From Corbicula japonica (Eukaryota; Mollusca; Bivalvia; Venerida; Cyrenidae), in contig JAZAYU010000714.1 in NCBI GenBank assembly GCA_038501625.1, forward strand, positions 1 through 64,000: a DNA stretch of 64,000 bases, in the 5' to 3' direction. The notes under the pieces were generated by a model, which worked only from the letters and a program-made list of their open reading frames with translations, was not told where the DNA came from and did no database searches. The translations under genes were made by a program, and so were the position numbers. Every line of letters starts with the position of its first letter. The first letter of the stretch is position 1. Below, piece after piece: positions 1-11,419 of the stretch.

Positions 1-1090
1 TGGAATATCATCAGTCTGTTGAATCATGTAAACTTTACAAGTATGTTCTTACATCCAACAGTGGTCATTTTATCCCCCCACCCTACATGCCAACAAACTT
101 AAAACTATTTAGATCCAGGTTTGTCTGAATATCCCGAGTAGGCATTTCCTGTTTTTAATTAGAAGTTATTTGCTATATATGATTTACACATTTTCGATTA
201 GTTTTGATTGCAGTGTTCATTAATATTTGAACAGTATCAGTGCCACCATTAACTTGTTAAATATTTGTAATATGTTTTTTTTTCATTTTGCCTCACTATC
301 GTGTTTACATTTTAAATAAAACCAATATATGATTTTGTTGCGCATATCAAACGATGGAATAAGAAAGAGAAATTGCAAACCTCTTAAAAACTTCTTTTAA
401 AACATTGATGGTATAAGTTGTTTATCTGACATGCATCGTAATAATTTTCATACACAAATATGCTACTAAGAAAATTATCAATTCGTGTATTACATTTTAC
501 ACCTCGATATAAAAATGCTTTACACCTAGCACTAATAGTATTCCAGTCGTATGAAGTGGCATAGTCAGTATAATAAATTTTCACAGGCCTTTTAAGAGAT
601 TAGTTAAGGTATCGGGTAATTGAATTGGTCATTGGGTATAGCTTTTCCGTCCTAGTCAGGATCGCCTTTTCTGTTCTTCGACTGTTAGATGTTTCCAAAC
701 AGTTGTCGATTGACATATTAGTCTCAATCTTGATGTTACAGTCCAGACCCATCCACTTACTGAATAAAAATACCTGCGAACTAACATATTGAAAGACTTA
801 AGGAAAATTGTTTACCTGTTACTTCCTCCGATTGTGTCAATCCGTTTTGAACACAACTTCAAGTAGTTGCACATTGTGTTTGTATTCTTTCATTTTCAGA
901 GAGTCTATAACCGTATGCACAGAATGGGACTTGCTTGGTTGTTGTGTAACACGAGATTATACATGACTTATCTATATACTTTCTTCACAGATTCGACAGA
1001 AGCACTGTTGTTATTGTTTTGTCTGTCTCCTCTTTGGGAGATCTTTGATATTGTACTATTGTATTTGAACATACTTTCAGATATTGACTA
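1..1090. other. AT-rich stretch with no supported gene
   Basis: No ORF here has recognisable domains, and I see no RNA gene or clear repeat. Because the host Ig gene needs a signal-peptide exon upstream of 5871, this stretch is probably intron or 5' flank of that gene. I looked for an ATG followed by a hydrophobic run and a phase-1 donor and found none that convinced me. Confidence 0.5.
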
Positions 1091-1092
1091 TA

Positions 1093-2312
1093 CACTGGTC
1101 AAAAGTTCTAAGTGCACACTTTTCAAGTTTGAATATCCTAAAGTAAACTTATTCAAATTGAATGAAAGTTTGACTTTATGTTAATAATGATCAAACAATA
1201 ATAATTTTTTGAAAACCTTGCATATGTTTTACATTTTACGTCATCCACGTCGGCATACGCTATTTATGCATTATCCCCGTGGGGCAAGCGAAATTAATTT
1301 TTTTACAATCGTTTTTGTTTTTCTCATGTTCACCGACTCCAGACAAACACGAAAAACACACCAACAAATTGTAACCATGGAACGGTTGACGTCAGCAGAC
1401 AACGACATTGCCGTCAAAATTCTTTTCACAGGCACAACTTCAAATTTGTTGTAAAAAAATCTTGACGGTTTCCGTAAATGCAAAAGAAATACCTTATTTT
1501 TGCATATTTTATTAATTTAAGAAGAAAATCAAACGATATTATTTTCTAGATTGATTACGTTGCTTACGTTGAACGCTGATGTTACTCAATTACGTCATTA
1601 AATATTTACGTAAAACAACGTAAAGTCGAAAATATTAGTGTAACATTTGTTGGATAAGTGTCCAATAAATAAAAATTTAAAACTTAAATTTATAGAAATT
1701 CAATAAACTTCAAAATCGATTTATTCGAAAATGACGCTTATTTGGTCAAAAAGCGTGTCCGAAAACTGGTCAATTTTATCGAAATGAATACATTTTTTCG
1801 TTTGGAAAGGTTGTTACACATCTATCATAGAGAATGGTATCATCCCAACCTGTTAGACAATTCAAAAATATTTGGCACAAAACATTGTGTTAAAGATGGA
1901 ATTTTCTCCTTAAAATCAGGTAAAAACGTTATGGATAAAATAGAGTTGAGTGTGTTGGCTCATCGTGCCCAGCAGACCATTACAAAGCTACAGAAAGCTA
2001 TTTCAGTGCAATGGAATGGCAAACTACAGTATTTCCTTTAAATTTGCATGAAATTTAATTTATACAGAGATGAGAAAACGATCACAGATGATAGCCGATG
2101 CAATGATAATTAACTTGAGAATTGCTTTCTGAGAACAGGTGAGCTAAAATATTATTATTTTTTAATCTGGTTAAGCAGACTTAAAATGTTTGGTGTGCTT
2201 TAATAGAATATTGATTCTTCTTCATTGTAGTTTACACTATTTTAAAAGATTCAATCAAATTATTTAAAAAATTAACATTTATCAAGTGTGCACTTAGAAC
2301 TTTTGACTAGTG
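1093..2312. mobile_element. Decayed Tc1/mariner-like DNA transposon
   Basis: Terminal inverted repeats of about 28 bp are visible: the left end reads CACTGGTCAAAAGTTCTAAG and continues GTGCACACTT. The right end (2285-2312) is its reverse complement with one mismatch. Both ends are flanked by TA (1091-1092 and 2313-2314), the target duplication typical of Tc1/mariner. The length of about 1.2 kb fits the family. The interior is broken by stops and only a short C-terminal transposase-like remnant is readable, so it is a dead copy. Confidence 0.62.
1742..2041 (+). pseudogene. Possible Tc1-type transposase C-terminal remnant
   Basis: An open frame of about 99 codons lies between the inverted repeats of the Tc1/mariner-like element. 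Its last 35 residues (VLAHRAQQTITKLQKAISVQWN) have the layout of a Tc1 transposase C-terminus, where a Leu-rich helix is followed by an 'A..xxWN' motif. The canonical DDE residues and the 'NPIEN' motif are not intact, and the upstream part of a full transposase (about 340 residues) is missing. The assignment depends on position inside the element more than on sequence, so it is tentative. It is not expected to be functional. Confidence 0.33.
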
Positions 2313-2314
2313 TA

Positions 2315-4439
2315 ATATTTTCGCTTTTTAATTAACTAGAGATTAAAATTGCAGTTTGCCTCATAAATGAAACCGAGCGTATTTTTTAAAGTAAGAAAAC
2401 TAGTTTCGGATGATCTTAACGAGAAATTTACCTTATAACGATAGCTCTTCTTAAAAGAAAATAATGCATTTATGTTAAATTATAAAAATTACAAAAATAC
2501 TATTCTATCAGATAAACAAAACAAAATAATGTATCCATCGATAACTTATAAAGGTAGTCGAATATCAAATTAGGAGGTTTTCAGCGCTTGATAAAAATAT
2601 TATCTTCAAGATATGGATGCTCGCAGATTTTTTTATTACGACAACATGTCCTTCGATTGTATTTGGATCGACAAACATGTAAAGAAATTCGCATAAGGTT
2701 TACAATATAGAAACTGAGTAAAACCACAAAATTGGCTCGAGGGAAGAGATGTCCGTTTTTTATTAATTAAAATTCTTAGACAAGTATTTTGAATAGATAA
2801 GAAGGGAATTATAAAAGTCACAAAGAAATGGGTGTGATTTAGCAGGGCTCAAGATTTGGAAAAAACTAGACTGGTCTTCAATCTCATTTTTATGATCTTG
2901 AACCCATGTTAACATCGCCTAGCCTGATGCTGTGCACTTCTAAACCATATTCATAAGCGAACAGTTCAAAATTGTGATTCATCTCAAAAATGGTGTATAA
3001 AAATAAACGAAGGCGTACCAGTCAATAAGAAATATTTCAGCATCTAGTAGAACGGACACTTTGATAGCAGCAAAGATAAAGTGGCGAGAATCCACCGGCT
3101 GAAGATGACATGATGATATGATTTAAGAATACTTCACAGTCTGAGGATTTGATCTTCAATACATGATCGCCTTGGTTTCCACGCATTCTCAAGGACTAAT
3201 CAATAAACTTAGAGACCGGTATGAAAGGATAAATGCCTCTCCAAACATTAAGTTATTCCGTATGAAAAGGCGCAACGGATGAAATTAGAAAATTCGCACT
3301 ACGAGAGCTGAATGGTGCTTTTCTTTAGAGTGAATGGGCCTGTTTTCATAAGTTTGCAAAGTAATCTAGCAAAGAGTTTTCTGGTTGATCAAATGGGTTT
3401 CCCTTAATTATGTAAAAAAAGTGATATTGTAGATGAAGATTGTGTATGTTTCCCTATGTTCTGTACAAACAAGAATTGAAGTACATGAAAATGAATCAAT
3501 GCAAGCTCATCTACATAAACCAAAAAGAGTGTCCGGTACCACGGTCTTTTGGTAACCTTACTGAACACAATGCTTAACATTATTTGTTCAATGACTGTAT
3601 AAGCCTTTTAAAGAAAACTCTTTTCTCCAAGAACTGTTTGGAATTGTGTGACTTTTTCCGGTCCTTTAAGGATATTCCATTTTATTCTTTTAGAGATAAT
3701 ATTTTGGGAATTGTCCAAAATTCATCCTTTTTATACGAAACTTCTATCTTAACTAGATGACGTCATTTTATAGAAAAACGTAAATTCCCCAAAGAAAAAA
3801 ATCTTTCAATTGCGATGCAACAATTATTTAATCCAAAGGAATAATATTATGACGTCTTAAAATTAATCTAGGTGCAAATAAACGAACGAATGAAACTTCT
3901 TGAAGCTACCGTGCCTTATTGCACAAGAAGACGCAAATTATCCTTGTGGAAAAATCTAATTTTAATTCCAAATTTAAGACTATTGATTAAAGTTTCTAAG
4001 AAATATGAAGATGACATTTATGTATGATTCACCCATCGAAATGTTCCAGACAAAGTTGCTGTACAGATTGACTATTAACTTTATACCCCTAAACGGCGAG
4101 GGTTTAGTCCATATAATGTGAAATGGTTGGTTTCCTAATAAACCCAAACTGCTTGACGCGACATTTGGCATCTTAGAACACATTTATTCTATTGTTATAA
4201 GATAAATCAATTTAGTACATTTCCTGGAAAACTACTCGATATTTATTAAGTTCTCTTATGTTAGACATTCATGAATTGAGAAGAAAATACACATATTGAT
4301 ATATTAAGATTGGACATGACTTTTACATGATAGATGGTCGCTGTTCGCTAGTCGCAGACCCAGCGGTTGTATGTCTCAATTTCTTCCGAATACCGTAATT
4401 GCTCATCTAAAGCATCAATGGTTATTATGTAATAAATAA
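2315..4439. other. No gene or repeat recognised
   Basis: AT-rich non-coding sequence. The short ORFs here lack domains or splice-compatible borders. A TGACGTCA (CRE-type) 8-mer occurs near 3750, which is not informative alone. Confidence 0.45.
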
Positions 4440-4545
4440 AAGGGATTTTTGAAAGCCGCCGAACATGAAAGACATAAAAATATTGCAGGCTCGGTTTGTT
4501 TGAGCCTGTTCCTTCGGTATCGTTTGGGAATCACCATCATTTGTT
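4440..4545 (+). repeat. R2 repeat fragment (hairpin end)
   Basis: Contains the R2 signature: a GAA(C)A(C/T)GA motif, then ATTGCAGGCTCGGTTTG and TGAGCCTG, which pair as a short hairpin. The same module occurs at 35195, 50450, 54420, 54890, 55075, 59000 and 59640. Only one end of the family is present here. Confidence 0.6.
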
Positions 4546-5870
4546 TTAATAGTAGTTTGTTTAAAAAAGTGGGGCTTCAAATGAAATAATGGAGTAATAA
4601 CAGAAATCTTTTTCTGTGATTTTTTGTCACAAAACTTTGTACAAGAATGAATGCCTTATTAATTTTTCTTATAGTGCAAAAGTAGTCATAATATTTTTGA
4701 TAACTTTATGTTTCATATGACTCTGATAATATGGTATTAGTACTAATACCATGTGCAAAAATTTAATAATGAGAAATGCTCTTTCATCCTTTAGAAAGAC
4801 AAATATTAAAACTAGACTCCCACTTCAGTCTGTATTATTTAATTAAGTTAATTTAGGAAATAAACCAAATGAAGTATTGTTGGTGTTCATTAAGTTTAAC
4901 TATTAGAGCAGCTGAAAATTTATCAGAATGTCGCGTATAGTTGAGAAAATCATAATGTTGTTCCCTTCAAACACTGTTTGACAATACTCTGCCTTAAGCA
5001 ATTTACTTAGTTGTAGAATCAATTACCCCATCATGCTACGTCCCGCAGAAGAAATACGGTTTCGTCTCATATTTTTGGGAAAGTAAAACAAACGCACGGA
5101 AGTAGAAACAATTATTCACGCGGAATAAATAATAACTCGTTTAGAGATGAAAAATCAATGCGAAATTACAGGTCCGTAAACATCCGTTTGCTAGTTTAGT
5201 ATGCATTATTCGAAACTGATGCAACAACAAGAGACAGGGAAAGGGATTTTTATTATTTTATAATACATCATACAGTAACTTAATAAGTTAACTTGTATAT
5301 AGATTCTCTGAAACAATTCGAGACAAATATGTCAGTGGCAAGTATGTATCTGCTATATGTAGCAAAGCAATAGACTAAGTATAATTGAACTTGCTACCGT
5401 AATACGACGATACTCAATTAAGAAAATTATGTTAATGACATAATTTATTAGTTTTTGCGCTCACTGTGGTGTACTAGGGGCCGTTGTTTGAAACTTTATC
5501 CGCACGTGAAACTAACCTGTGGTAAAATTAAGAATAAGTAATTCTTACAAACAAAATCATATTTCTTCACTGTTATTTTATAGGTTTGTGCACTAGAGTC
5601 CAATTTTATAATGACATAAAAAGGTGTTAAGATATTCCATACAACTCCCAAAACTTGACCTACAGTTGGTTTAACCAGTTAATGATTTTTTTAAACAATC
5701 GGACCCTAGTAGAAAATTGAAGTAGTTTTGCAACAAATGATAGTTGACCATTTCATTTTTGAAATATTTATTTTATAAAAAAAGTGTATCGAGTACACGT
5801 TGTTTTTCTTGTTATTTATCAGATTTTGACTACATATGTATTTTTCAAATTTATGTTTTACTATTGTCAG
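4546..5870. other. No gene recognised; intron upstream of first seen Ig exon
   Basis: Non-coding AT-rich sequence that ends in the pyrimidine-rich acceptor at 5870. No exon could be supported. It contains no signal peptide that would join in the required phase. Confidence 0.5.
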
Positions 5871-5977
5871 TGTTTGGTGTGGAGCCGAGTTTTGACGTGC
5901 CTGTGATTAATGTAACTGTACAAGAAGGCGACATAGCCGTCCTTCCCTGCTCAGTGGATTATCTTGGTGAACATAAG
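5871..5977 (+). CDS. Exon encoding N-terminal half of Ig domain 1
   Basis: The acceptor is ctattgtcag at 5870 and the donor is AAG|GTAAGC at 5978. The first two bases (TG) complete a codon from an upstream exon, so the upstream intron is phase 1; the downstream junction is phase 0. It encodes 35 residues starting FGVEPSFDVPVINVTVQEGD, with the first Ig cysteine in the LPCSV motif (residue 26) and a sequon at NVT (13). Reading straight into the next exon gives LGEHK-VVWTD. That matches the strand-B cysteine to strand-C tryptophan spacing of lachesin and IgLON domain 1. The longer open frame around it is intron read-through. Confidence 0.9.
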
Positions 5978-7954
5978 GTAAGCAGAGAAACACATGATTG
6001 GGCAAACATTTTACCCCATGTATTGTTTATTATAGCTGCAAGGGTATGTTGTGTAAATAACCCTGTCATATATACATAAATAAGCAATACTTCATGCTTT
6101 TGTGATCTAAAATAACATCCATGTAAATTGTAATTTCGTTTATCAAGGCTACGCAAAAAAGGAAAATATACCTTAATGGGAAACACCCATACTTAAAGTA
6201 GATTCTTATTTGCATGAAAACTAATTTTAATTATTTCAAACAAGCAGAGTTATCATGTTTAATTGTATATTAACTGTCCAGTTTCTTTCCTTATAACTTT
6301 CACAACGTAAAACTAAAACCATGTAAGATAAGGCAACTCCCACATGAAATTACAAAACAGATGCTGACTCAGTTTGTTCCAAATGATACCATGTTAATGC
6401 ACCATCATTCAACACTGCTTCGGAAGATTGTTGTCTTCGAGCCACCTTGAACAAGGTCATGATTATTAAGAAGCCAGCAATGTTAACAACACCCATTCGA
6501 AATAAGGGGTGAATATACGTCCGCAAGGCTGATAAGGAGATCTCTTAGTGCTGAAATGGGGCAAGTCTAAAAAGGACGTTTAAATGTAATAAATTTTCAT
6601 ATTGAGTTTGAACTAAATAACATTTATCTTTCTTCCTTAAGGTCATGCAGCTGATGAATCAAATCTTAGGGAGTAACTTTAAAAGAAATGGTATCAAAAC
6701 AATTTCACTATGTTAGGGCTACGCTCTTTTATTAGTAACGTGTTGTTTTCATTAACAATTTTCTTCCAATTAGAATAAAGAAATATGCAACAGTGACAAA
6801 TCAAATTAACGATTAAACATGAGCTTTTCATCAACATTTTTAAATGTTTTATATAAATTGGTAGTTACGTAATATTACAAAATCTAGCATTGTAACTTCA
6901 TTGAAATAGTTTGAATCACTTTTTTCCCCAAAATGTATCTCGTTTTCAAGAATTAACTGTACACCTATGGCCTTAAACAGGCAACTCAGATTTTCTATTA
7001 ATTGCTAAAACCAAGTTTAGTCAGTTTTATTATAACTAAACTTTTAAACCTCTTAGTCATTTGCATTCTTCCCGTGATATATTTATCACACAAACATATT
7101 TGTTAATAGCAAGGCAACATTTTACTTCTGCAAACTAACGTTTAGCGCAAATGTTAATTTGCTGCAGTGAAATGTTTGATAAGACAAAATTTGAAATAAG
7201 ATAGTCTCAGACCCAATACACATGTGTCATTCTCATCTCTAATCATTAGTTGAAATACTTCAGTTGTCTTCGAGATTACATATCATACAAATGTTTATCA
7301 AACAAGAAAGCGTGTGTCTTTAAGAAAGATAATCCTTTTTAAGAGACAGCTTGTTTCTAGACCGAACGTAATTCTTGTCTTTTAAATACACGCAAATATT
7401 GACACTGGCTTATGTAAACATTCTTGGATAGCTTGTAAGTCAAGAAGTCAATTAGAGAAGTAAATGCTCTTTTCTGAGATATTGCGCGAGCGATCTTTAC
7501 GAAGGTTGTAGCGAACATTCACTATCTGTTTTATGCTTCCGTCTAATTATCTTGCTGATTCTCTCTGATTCTCCTTAAGGTACTGTTTCCGTCAACATTT
7601 TGTACTGTTTTAGAAGTTTCAATCGGTTTCTGTGAAAATAATTGAACAAACTTTTCAGATGTTTGCTGCAATAGTTTCCAAAGTTGTTTATGCTGCACGT
7701 CCTATTTCCTCAAAGCTACAACATCACAAACAACATGAACTTAAATCGTGATATGTTGTAATGCGCCAAAAAGGTCGCTCATTTCGTTTAGTTAACTGTT
7801 ATTTTATTCTTGATCTTTGTATTACTATTTCAACAAAGCATTTTAAAGCCAGTGTTTAATGAAAATAAAGAGCAAAACTTATTTCTCCACGTTATTCGTA
7901 AAAATCATCTTCTATTTCAAAAAGAATGATTACCGACATAAATTACTTAAGATG
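5978..7954. other. Intron sequence, nothing recognised
   Basis: Start of the 4.3-kb intron between the first two Ig exons seen. It is AT-rich without ORFs of interest or clear repeats until the R1 pair near 7955. Confidence 0.5.
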
Positions 7955-8276
7955 ATCTGCATTCAGCGTGATTAAACCATCTACAGTTGATCGTTATGCT
8001 TACCTCTTATCTTGCACGACGGTGGCAGGGGTTTTAAACTTAATGAAGGTTTATTAGAGAAATCATATAAAAGAACACAGAAGCTCGATCTGTTTCTTTT
8101 ATTCCTGTCACCTTGGTCTTGCTGATTTTACTCCAGGGGCTTTGGTCTCGGTAAAGTCATTGAGTACCCGCACTTTTGCTGTACAATACTATTAGCTTCT
8201 TTTTTTCCAAACAATATTGTTGAGTGGATGGGTGGTTTGGAGTTATTTCATCAAGACTTGTACTTGTTTGTTCATA
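7955..8276 (-). repeat. R1 repeat, 3' half, inverted relative to the next copy
   Basis: On the - strand this matches the 3' half of the R1 unit at 8525-8885. Shared landmarks include GCACGACGGTGGCAGGGG with its complement CCCCTGCCACCGTCGTGC near 8805, and the CTACAGTTGATCGTTATGCT block. The two arms therefore form a long inverted repeat with a spacer of about 250 bp. Confidence 0.75.
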
Positions 8277-8885
8277 TGATGGTGAAATATGCATATCACA
8301 AATCGCCACATACAGAAAAAAAAACAGCCTCCCCACACAGTCAAGAAGAAGAGAGGGAGAGAGCATGGTTAATAAAATGATCAGTTTCAAAAGAGACACA
8401 ATTAACAAAAATGAGAACCCGAGGGGTTACCGCCTTCGAACGGTCAGTGGCAAATCAAATTGCCACTGGGGGTTTAAACCAGGTTCTAGGGTGCACCAAC
8501 CTCACACTTGCCCTAACAGGTTATCATATCACAAAACAAATACAAGTTGTCTTGGTGAAACCACTCCAACCCACTTATCGGCTCAACAATGTTGCATGCA
8601 AAAGCACACAAGCATATAAAACATAAGAATCTAATAGCATTGCAAAGCAGAAAGGGCGGGTACTCGATGATCTAACCGAGACCAGAGCTCCTGAAGTAAA
8701 ATCAGCAAGAACACGATGATAGGGATGAAAGGAACAAATCGAGCTTCTAGGTTCTTTTAAGAAAAGATTTCCCCATAAACCTTCATAAACTCTTAAACCC
8801 CTGCCACCGTCGTGCAACCAATGATGTAAGCATAATGATCAACTGTAGAAGGGTTAATCACCAGGCATGCAGAGCGCTGTAAAAT
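8277..8885 (+). repeat. R1 dispersed repeat, near full length
   Basis: This is the most complete R1 copy together with that at 39425. Landmarks in order are GTGAAATATGCATATCA, ACAGCCTCCCCACACAG, GAGAACCCGAGGGGTTACC, AACCAGGTTCTAGGGTGCAC, CAAGTTGTCTTGGTGAAAC, and an end with CATGCAGAGCGCTGTA. No long terminal inverted repeats, tRNA-like promoter or poly(A) tail are evident, so the class is unclear. At least 14 copies in both orientations are scattered through the window. The open frames inside it are chance frames of the repeat. Confidence 0.75.
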
Positions 8886-9359
8886 ATCATGTTGGTAACC
8901 TTTCTTTTTAAATTTACAGATGGTTTTTACGAATAACCGGGAGAAATTAACGTTGTCCTTTATCTTCTTAAGTTTGTAAATTTAATCTCCATAAAAACTG
9001 GCTGTGAAATACATTGTTGCAATAGTGATTTTAAACTGCATCTGTATTTATGAATTAGATCTGGGTACCGACGATAAAACTTGCAAAATGTTTTCCTTAA
9101 TTTGTGATACCGATAACCTTGTTTTAAAAGTTTTTCTGTAATGCAAAGATTACGTTCATTGAAATCATTCACATCGTTGCAAGCTCTTGAAAAGCGAACA
9201 AGCTGTGAAATATAAAGCCCGTAAGATGTTGCACGGGGAACATCGCCGTCTAAAAACGGAAAATTTACTACATTAAAATTAAAATCATCTCTTTTATCAT
9301 ATATTTTAGTAGTGACGTAACCATTTTCAATTGACAGATTTAGATCGTGAAAGTTTGCT

Positions 9360-9665
9360 TGCTTTTCTGAAGTGTTCGCTTTATTAAGTTGTAGTTAGAA
9401 CCGGTTGGGGCAAGTAGAAGGTTGGTGCTCTAAGAACCTTGTTTAAAGCCCCAGTGACAAATTATTTTGCTACTGACCATTCCTAGGCAGTAAACACAAT
9501 TGTTCTCTTTATCGTTAGTTGTTTACAAGTAGTGTCTAACTTGAAATAGATTCTCTTGTAAACGCACGCTCTTGTTTCCTCTCTACTTTTTGCCTGCATG
9601 GGAAGGCTGATTTTTCTAGTTTTGGCTATCTCTGATATGCATATTGCATTTTTTGTATTAACATA
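9360..9665 (-). repeat. R1 repeat, diverged partial copy
   Basis: On the - strand it retains the GGTTCT/CACC block, a GGGGCTTTAAA block, and the GATATGCATATT end near 9635. It is more diverged than the 8277 copy. The flanking intron (8886-9359 and 9666-10020) shows nothing else. Confidence 0.55.
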
Positions 9666-10025
9666 AATCGTTCAATAAGACGTGAAAGAAGAATTCCACT
9701 GATCCACTTAAAGCAAAATTAAGGGATTTTGTATAACGAAGGAGCTGTCATGGCCGAATTCGTTCAGACCTATGGTGACCTGTGGTCTATTTTAAGCATT
9801 TGTTTAAGCGCGAGAGCATCCCTCGTCGCAAATACTTCATACCAAACACTTATTTAAACCGACGTTTGTGATATTTGTTTTTAATTGTTTAACATTTATT
9901 TATAGTTTGTCAAATTCAGTGTTAGGCGATCAGCGATCAGATGCATGAAATCACCCAATGTTACTTGTGATGTACTTCGTGGCTTATTGCTAATCTTTAT
10001 GTTATATTCTTCATTAAATGTTGAA

Positions 10026-10082
10026 AAGTGAAATATGCAAATCGGGAATGGCCACATCCAGCAGACACAGTTTTTCTTCTTT
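10026..10082 (+). repeat. R1 5'-end fragment
   Basis: AAGTGAAATATGCAAATCGG followed by AATGGCCACATCCAG matches the first 50 bases of R1; the similarity then stops. It is a truncated copy. Confidence 0.5.
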
Positions 10083-10263
10083 CAAAAGATTTAGTTTATC
10101 TTTTGCGTTACTTTTGAATATTCTCACTTGTTAGATGTATTAGTCGTATGATGCAGTTGGATTCGTTTGTTTATTTTTTTCTCGCCATTATCTAGCATTT
10201 TCTCATTTATGGAAAACTACTTTTCGAAAACTGAAACTATATTCTACAGTATTTCTTTTTCAG

Positions 10264-10468
10264 GTGGTATGGACGGATCAGTGGTCCACTTTGTTAACAC
10301 TAGATGACCGACGCATCATAGATGATCCCCGTATCAGTATAGAGCGACCCTTTACCAAGGACTGGAATCTTCACATTCGAAAAACAGCCTACAGTGATCG
10401 TGGCCAGTACACTTGTCAAATTAACACAAATCCAGTCAAAACAAAAACTGTTATGCTGATTGTGCTAG
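10264..10468 (+). CDS. Exon encoding C-terminal part of Ig domain 1
   Basis: The acceptor is ttctttttcag at 10263 and the donor is CTAG|GTATAT at 10469. It enters in phase 0 and leaves in phase 1. It encodes residues 36-103 and one base of codon 104. The Ig landmarks are the core tryptophan in VVWTD, the conserved DPRISI stretch and the DRGQYTCQ motif that carries the second cysteine (residue 86), closing domain 1. A hydrophobic strand-G end (VMLIVL) follows. The length and motif spacing are as expected for the first domain of lachesin/IgLON proteins, the domain implicated in homophilic contact in that family. Confidence 0.93.
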
Positions 10469-10841
10469 GTATATAGAAATGTGTTTGTTATTTTCATCTT
10501 GTTACGATTTAACGAACCTGTTTTTCGACAGAAAGGCAAAATATGGAGCTTTGAATTAGTTGTTTGAATAATCTTTCAATCCATTAATGTCTTCTATGAT
10601 GATAAAGATGGAGACTGACATCGACATGTTAGGAAGTCAATCGGATTGAATAAAAAGATATATCTCAAGGAATTCTCCATGTAAATTGATCCTTTGGGAA
10701 ATGTTTTGCCAAAAACCTGATTATTATCTGAAATTCTACATATTGTATGTATTTTTGTATTTCTTAAAAATGCGATAATTTTGCAACATAAACGGTTTAA
10801 ACAACAAAGTAGCTTTACATGTTATATATACTTCCTTTCAG

Positions 10842-10991
10842 TACCGTCCAAAATAATCAACAGTTTATCTAGTGGAGATCAGACCGTCCGCGAAGGAGAA
10901 ACCGTTACCTTGGTGTGTAATGTGACCGGCGTTCCTACACCAGATGTCACGTGGTTCAAGATACCCAATGAGGGCATGCAGAACAAAGAGA
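10842..10991 (+). CDS. Exon encoding N-terminal half of Ig domain 2
   Basis: The acceptor is cttcctttcag at 10841. The donor is assigned as AAAGAGA|GTGTGT at 10992 because only a phase-1 exit joins the next exon in frame. The donor is weaker than its neighbours, and the frame stays open past it to 11047. It encodes VPSKIINSLSSGDQTVREGE then TVTLVCNVTG with the first cysteine of domain 2 (129) and the core tryptophan in VTWF (141). PSKI.N..S.D..V.EGE is the usual start of the second I-set domain in lachesin-like proteins. Sequon NVT lies at 130-132. The exact donor is the least certain border of this gene. Confidence 0.85.
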
Positions 10992-11316
10992 GTGTGTATT
11001 TTCAATGTTGTGATGCTCGCTGTATGATAATAAAATTAAAATCATAATTTTGTGTCCCAATTTAGATGTAAACAAGCATAACAAATCTCTGATAACTAAC
11101 TCACGATCACGTAATTAAGTTTCGTAATAATGTCTCTTTCTTATCATGTTTTGATTGTAAAATTCCCTACGCTTATATTTTTTTTTATTTTTAAATCAGT
11201 ATGAAATATCCGTATTGAAATCGGAGACATACAGACAATCTCATAGTATTTGTAATTTGATGTTAACTCTTTTCTTCCCGCTTCAGTAAACCCTTTATCC
11301 CGTTCCCAAGATTCTA

Positions 11317-11419
11317 AAACTGAGCATGGAAACCAGTCTCAAATCTCAAGCATCTGACCAGTCGCCATTTTAGCCAATCAAGTGCTTGAGATTTGAAACT
11401 GGTTTCCAATCTCAGCTTT
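11317..11419. repeat. 103-nt near-perfect hairpin in intron
   Basis: Arms 11317-11352 and 11383-11419 are reverse complements over 36 positions with one gap and three mismatches (core GGAAACCAG...CAAATCTCAAGCA). The loop is 30 nt. It could be a small foldback/MITE or a transcribed hairpin within the host intron. No second copy is seen in the window. Confidence 0.7.

Noticed and set aside
867..1184. ORF with hydrophobic Leu runs as a possible signal-peptide exon
   Set aside because: The hydrophobic part is internal, no phase-1 donor follows, and the frame runs into the Tc1-like terminal repeat.
8224..8817. Overlapping ORFs of 71-131 codons on both strands
   Set aside because: They lie wholly in the R1 repeat and are not kept in other R1 copies.
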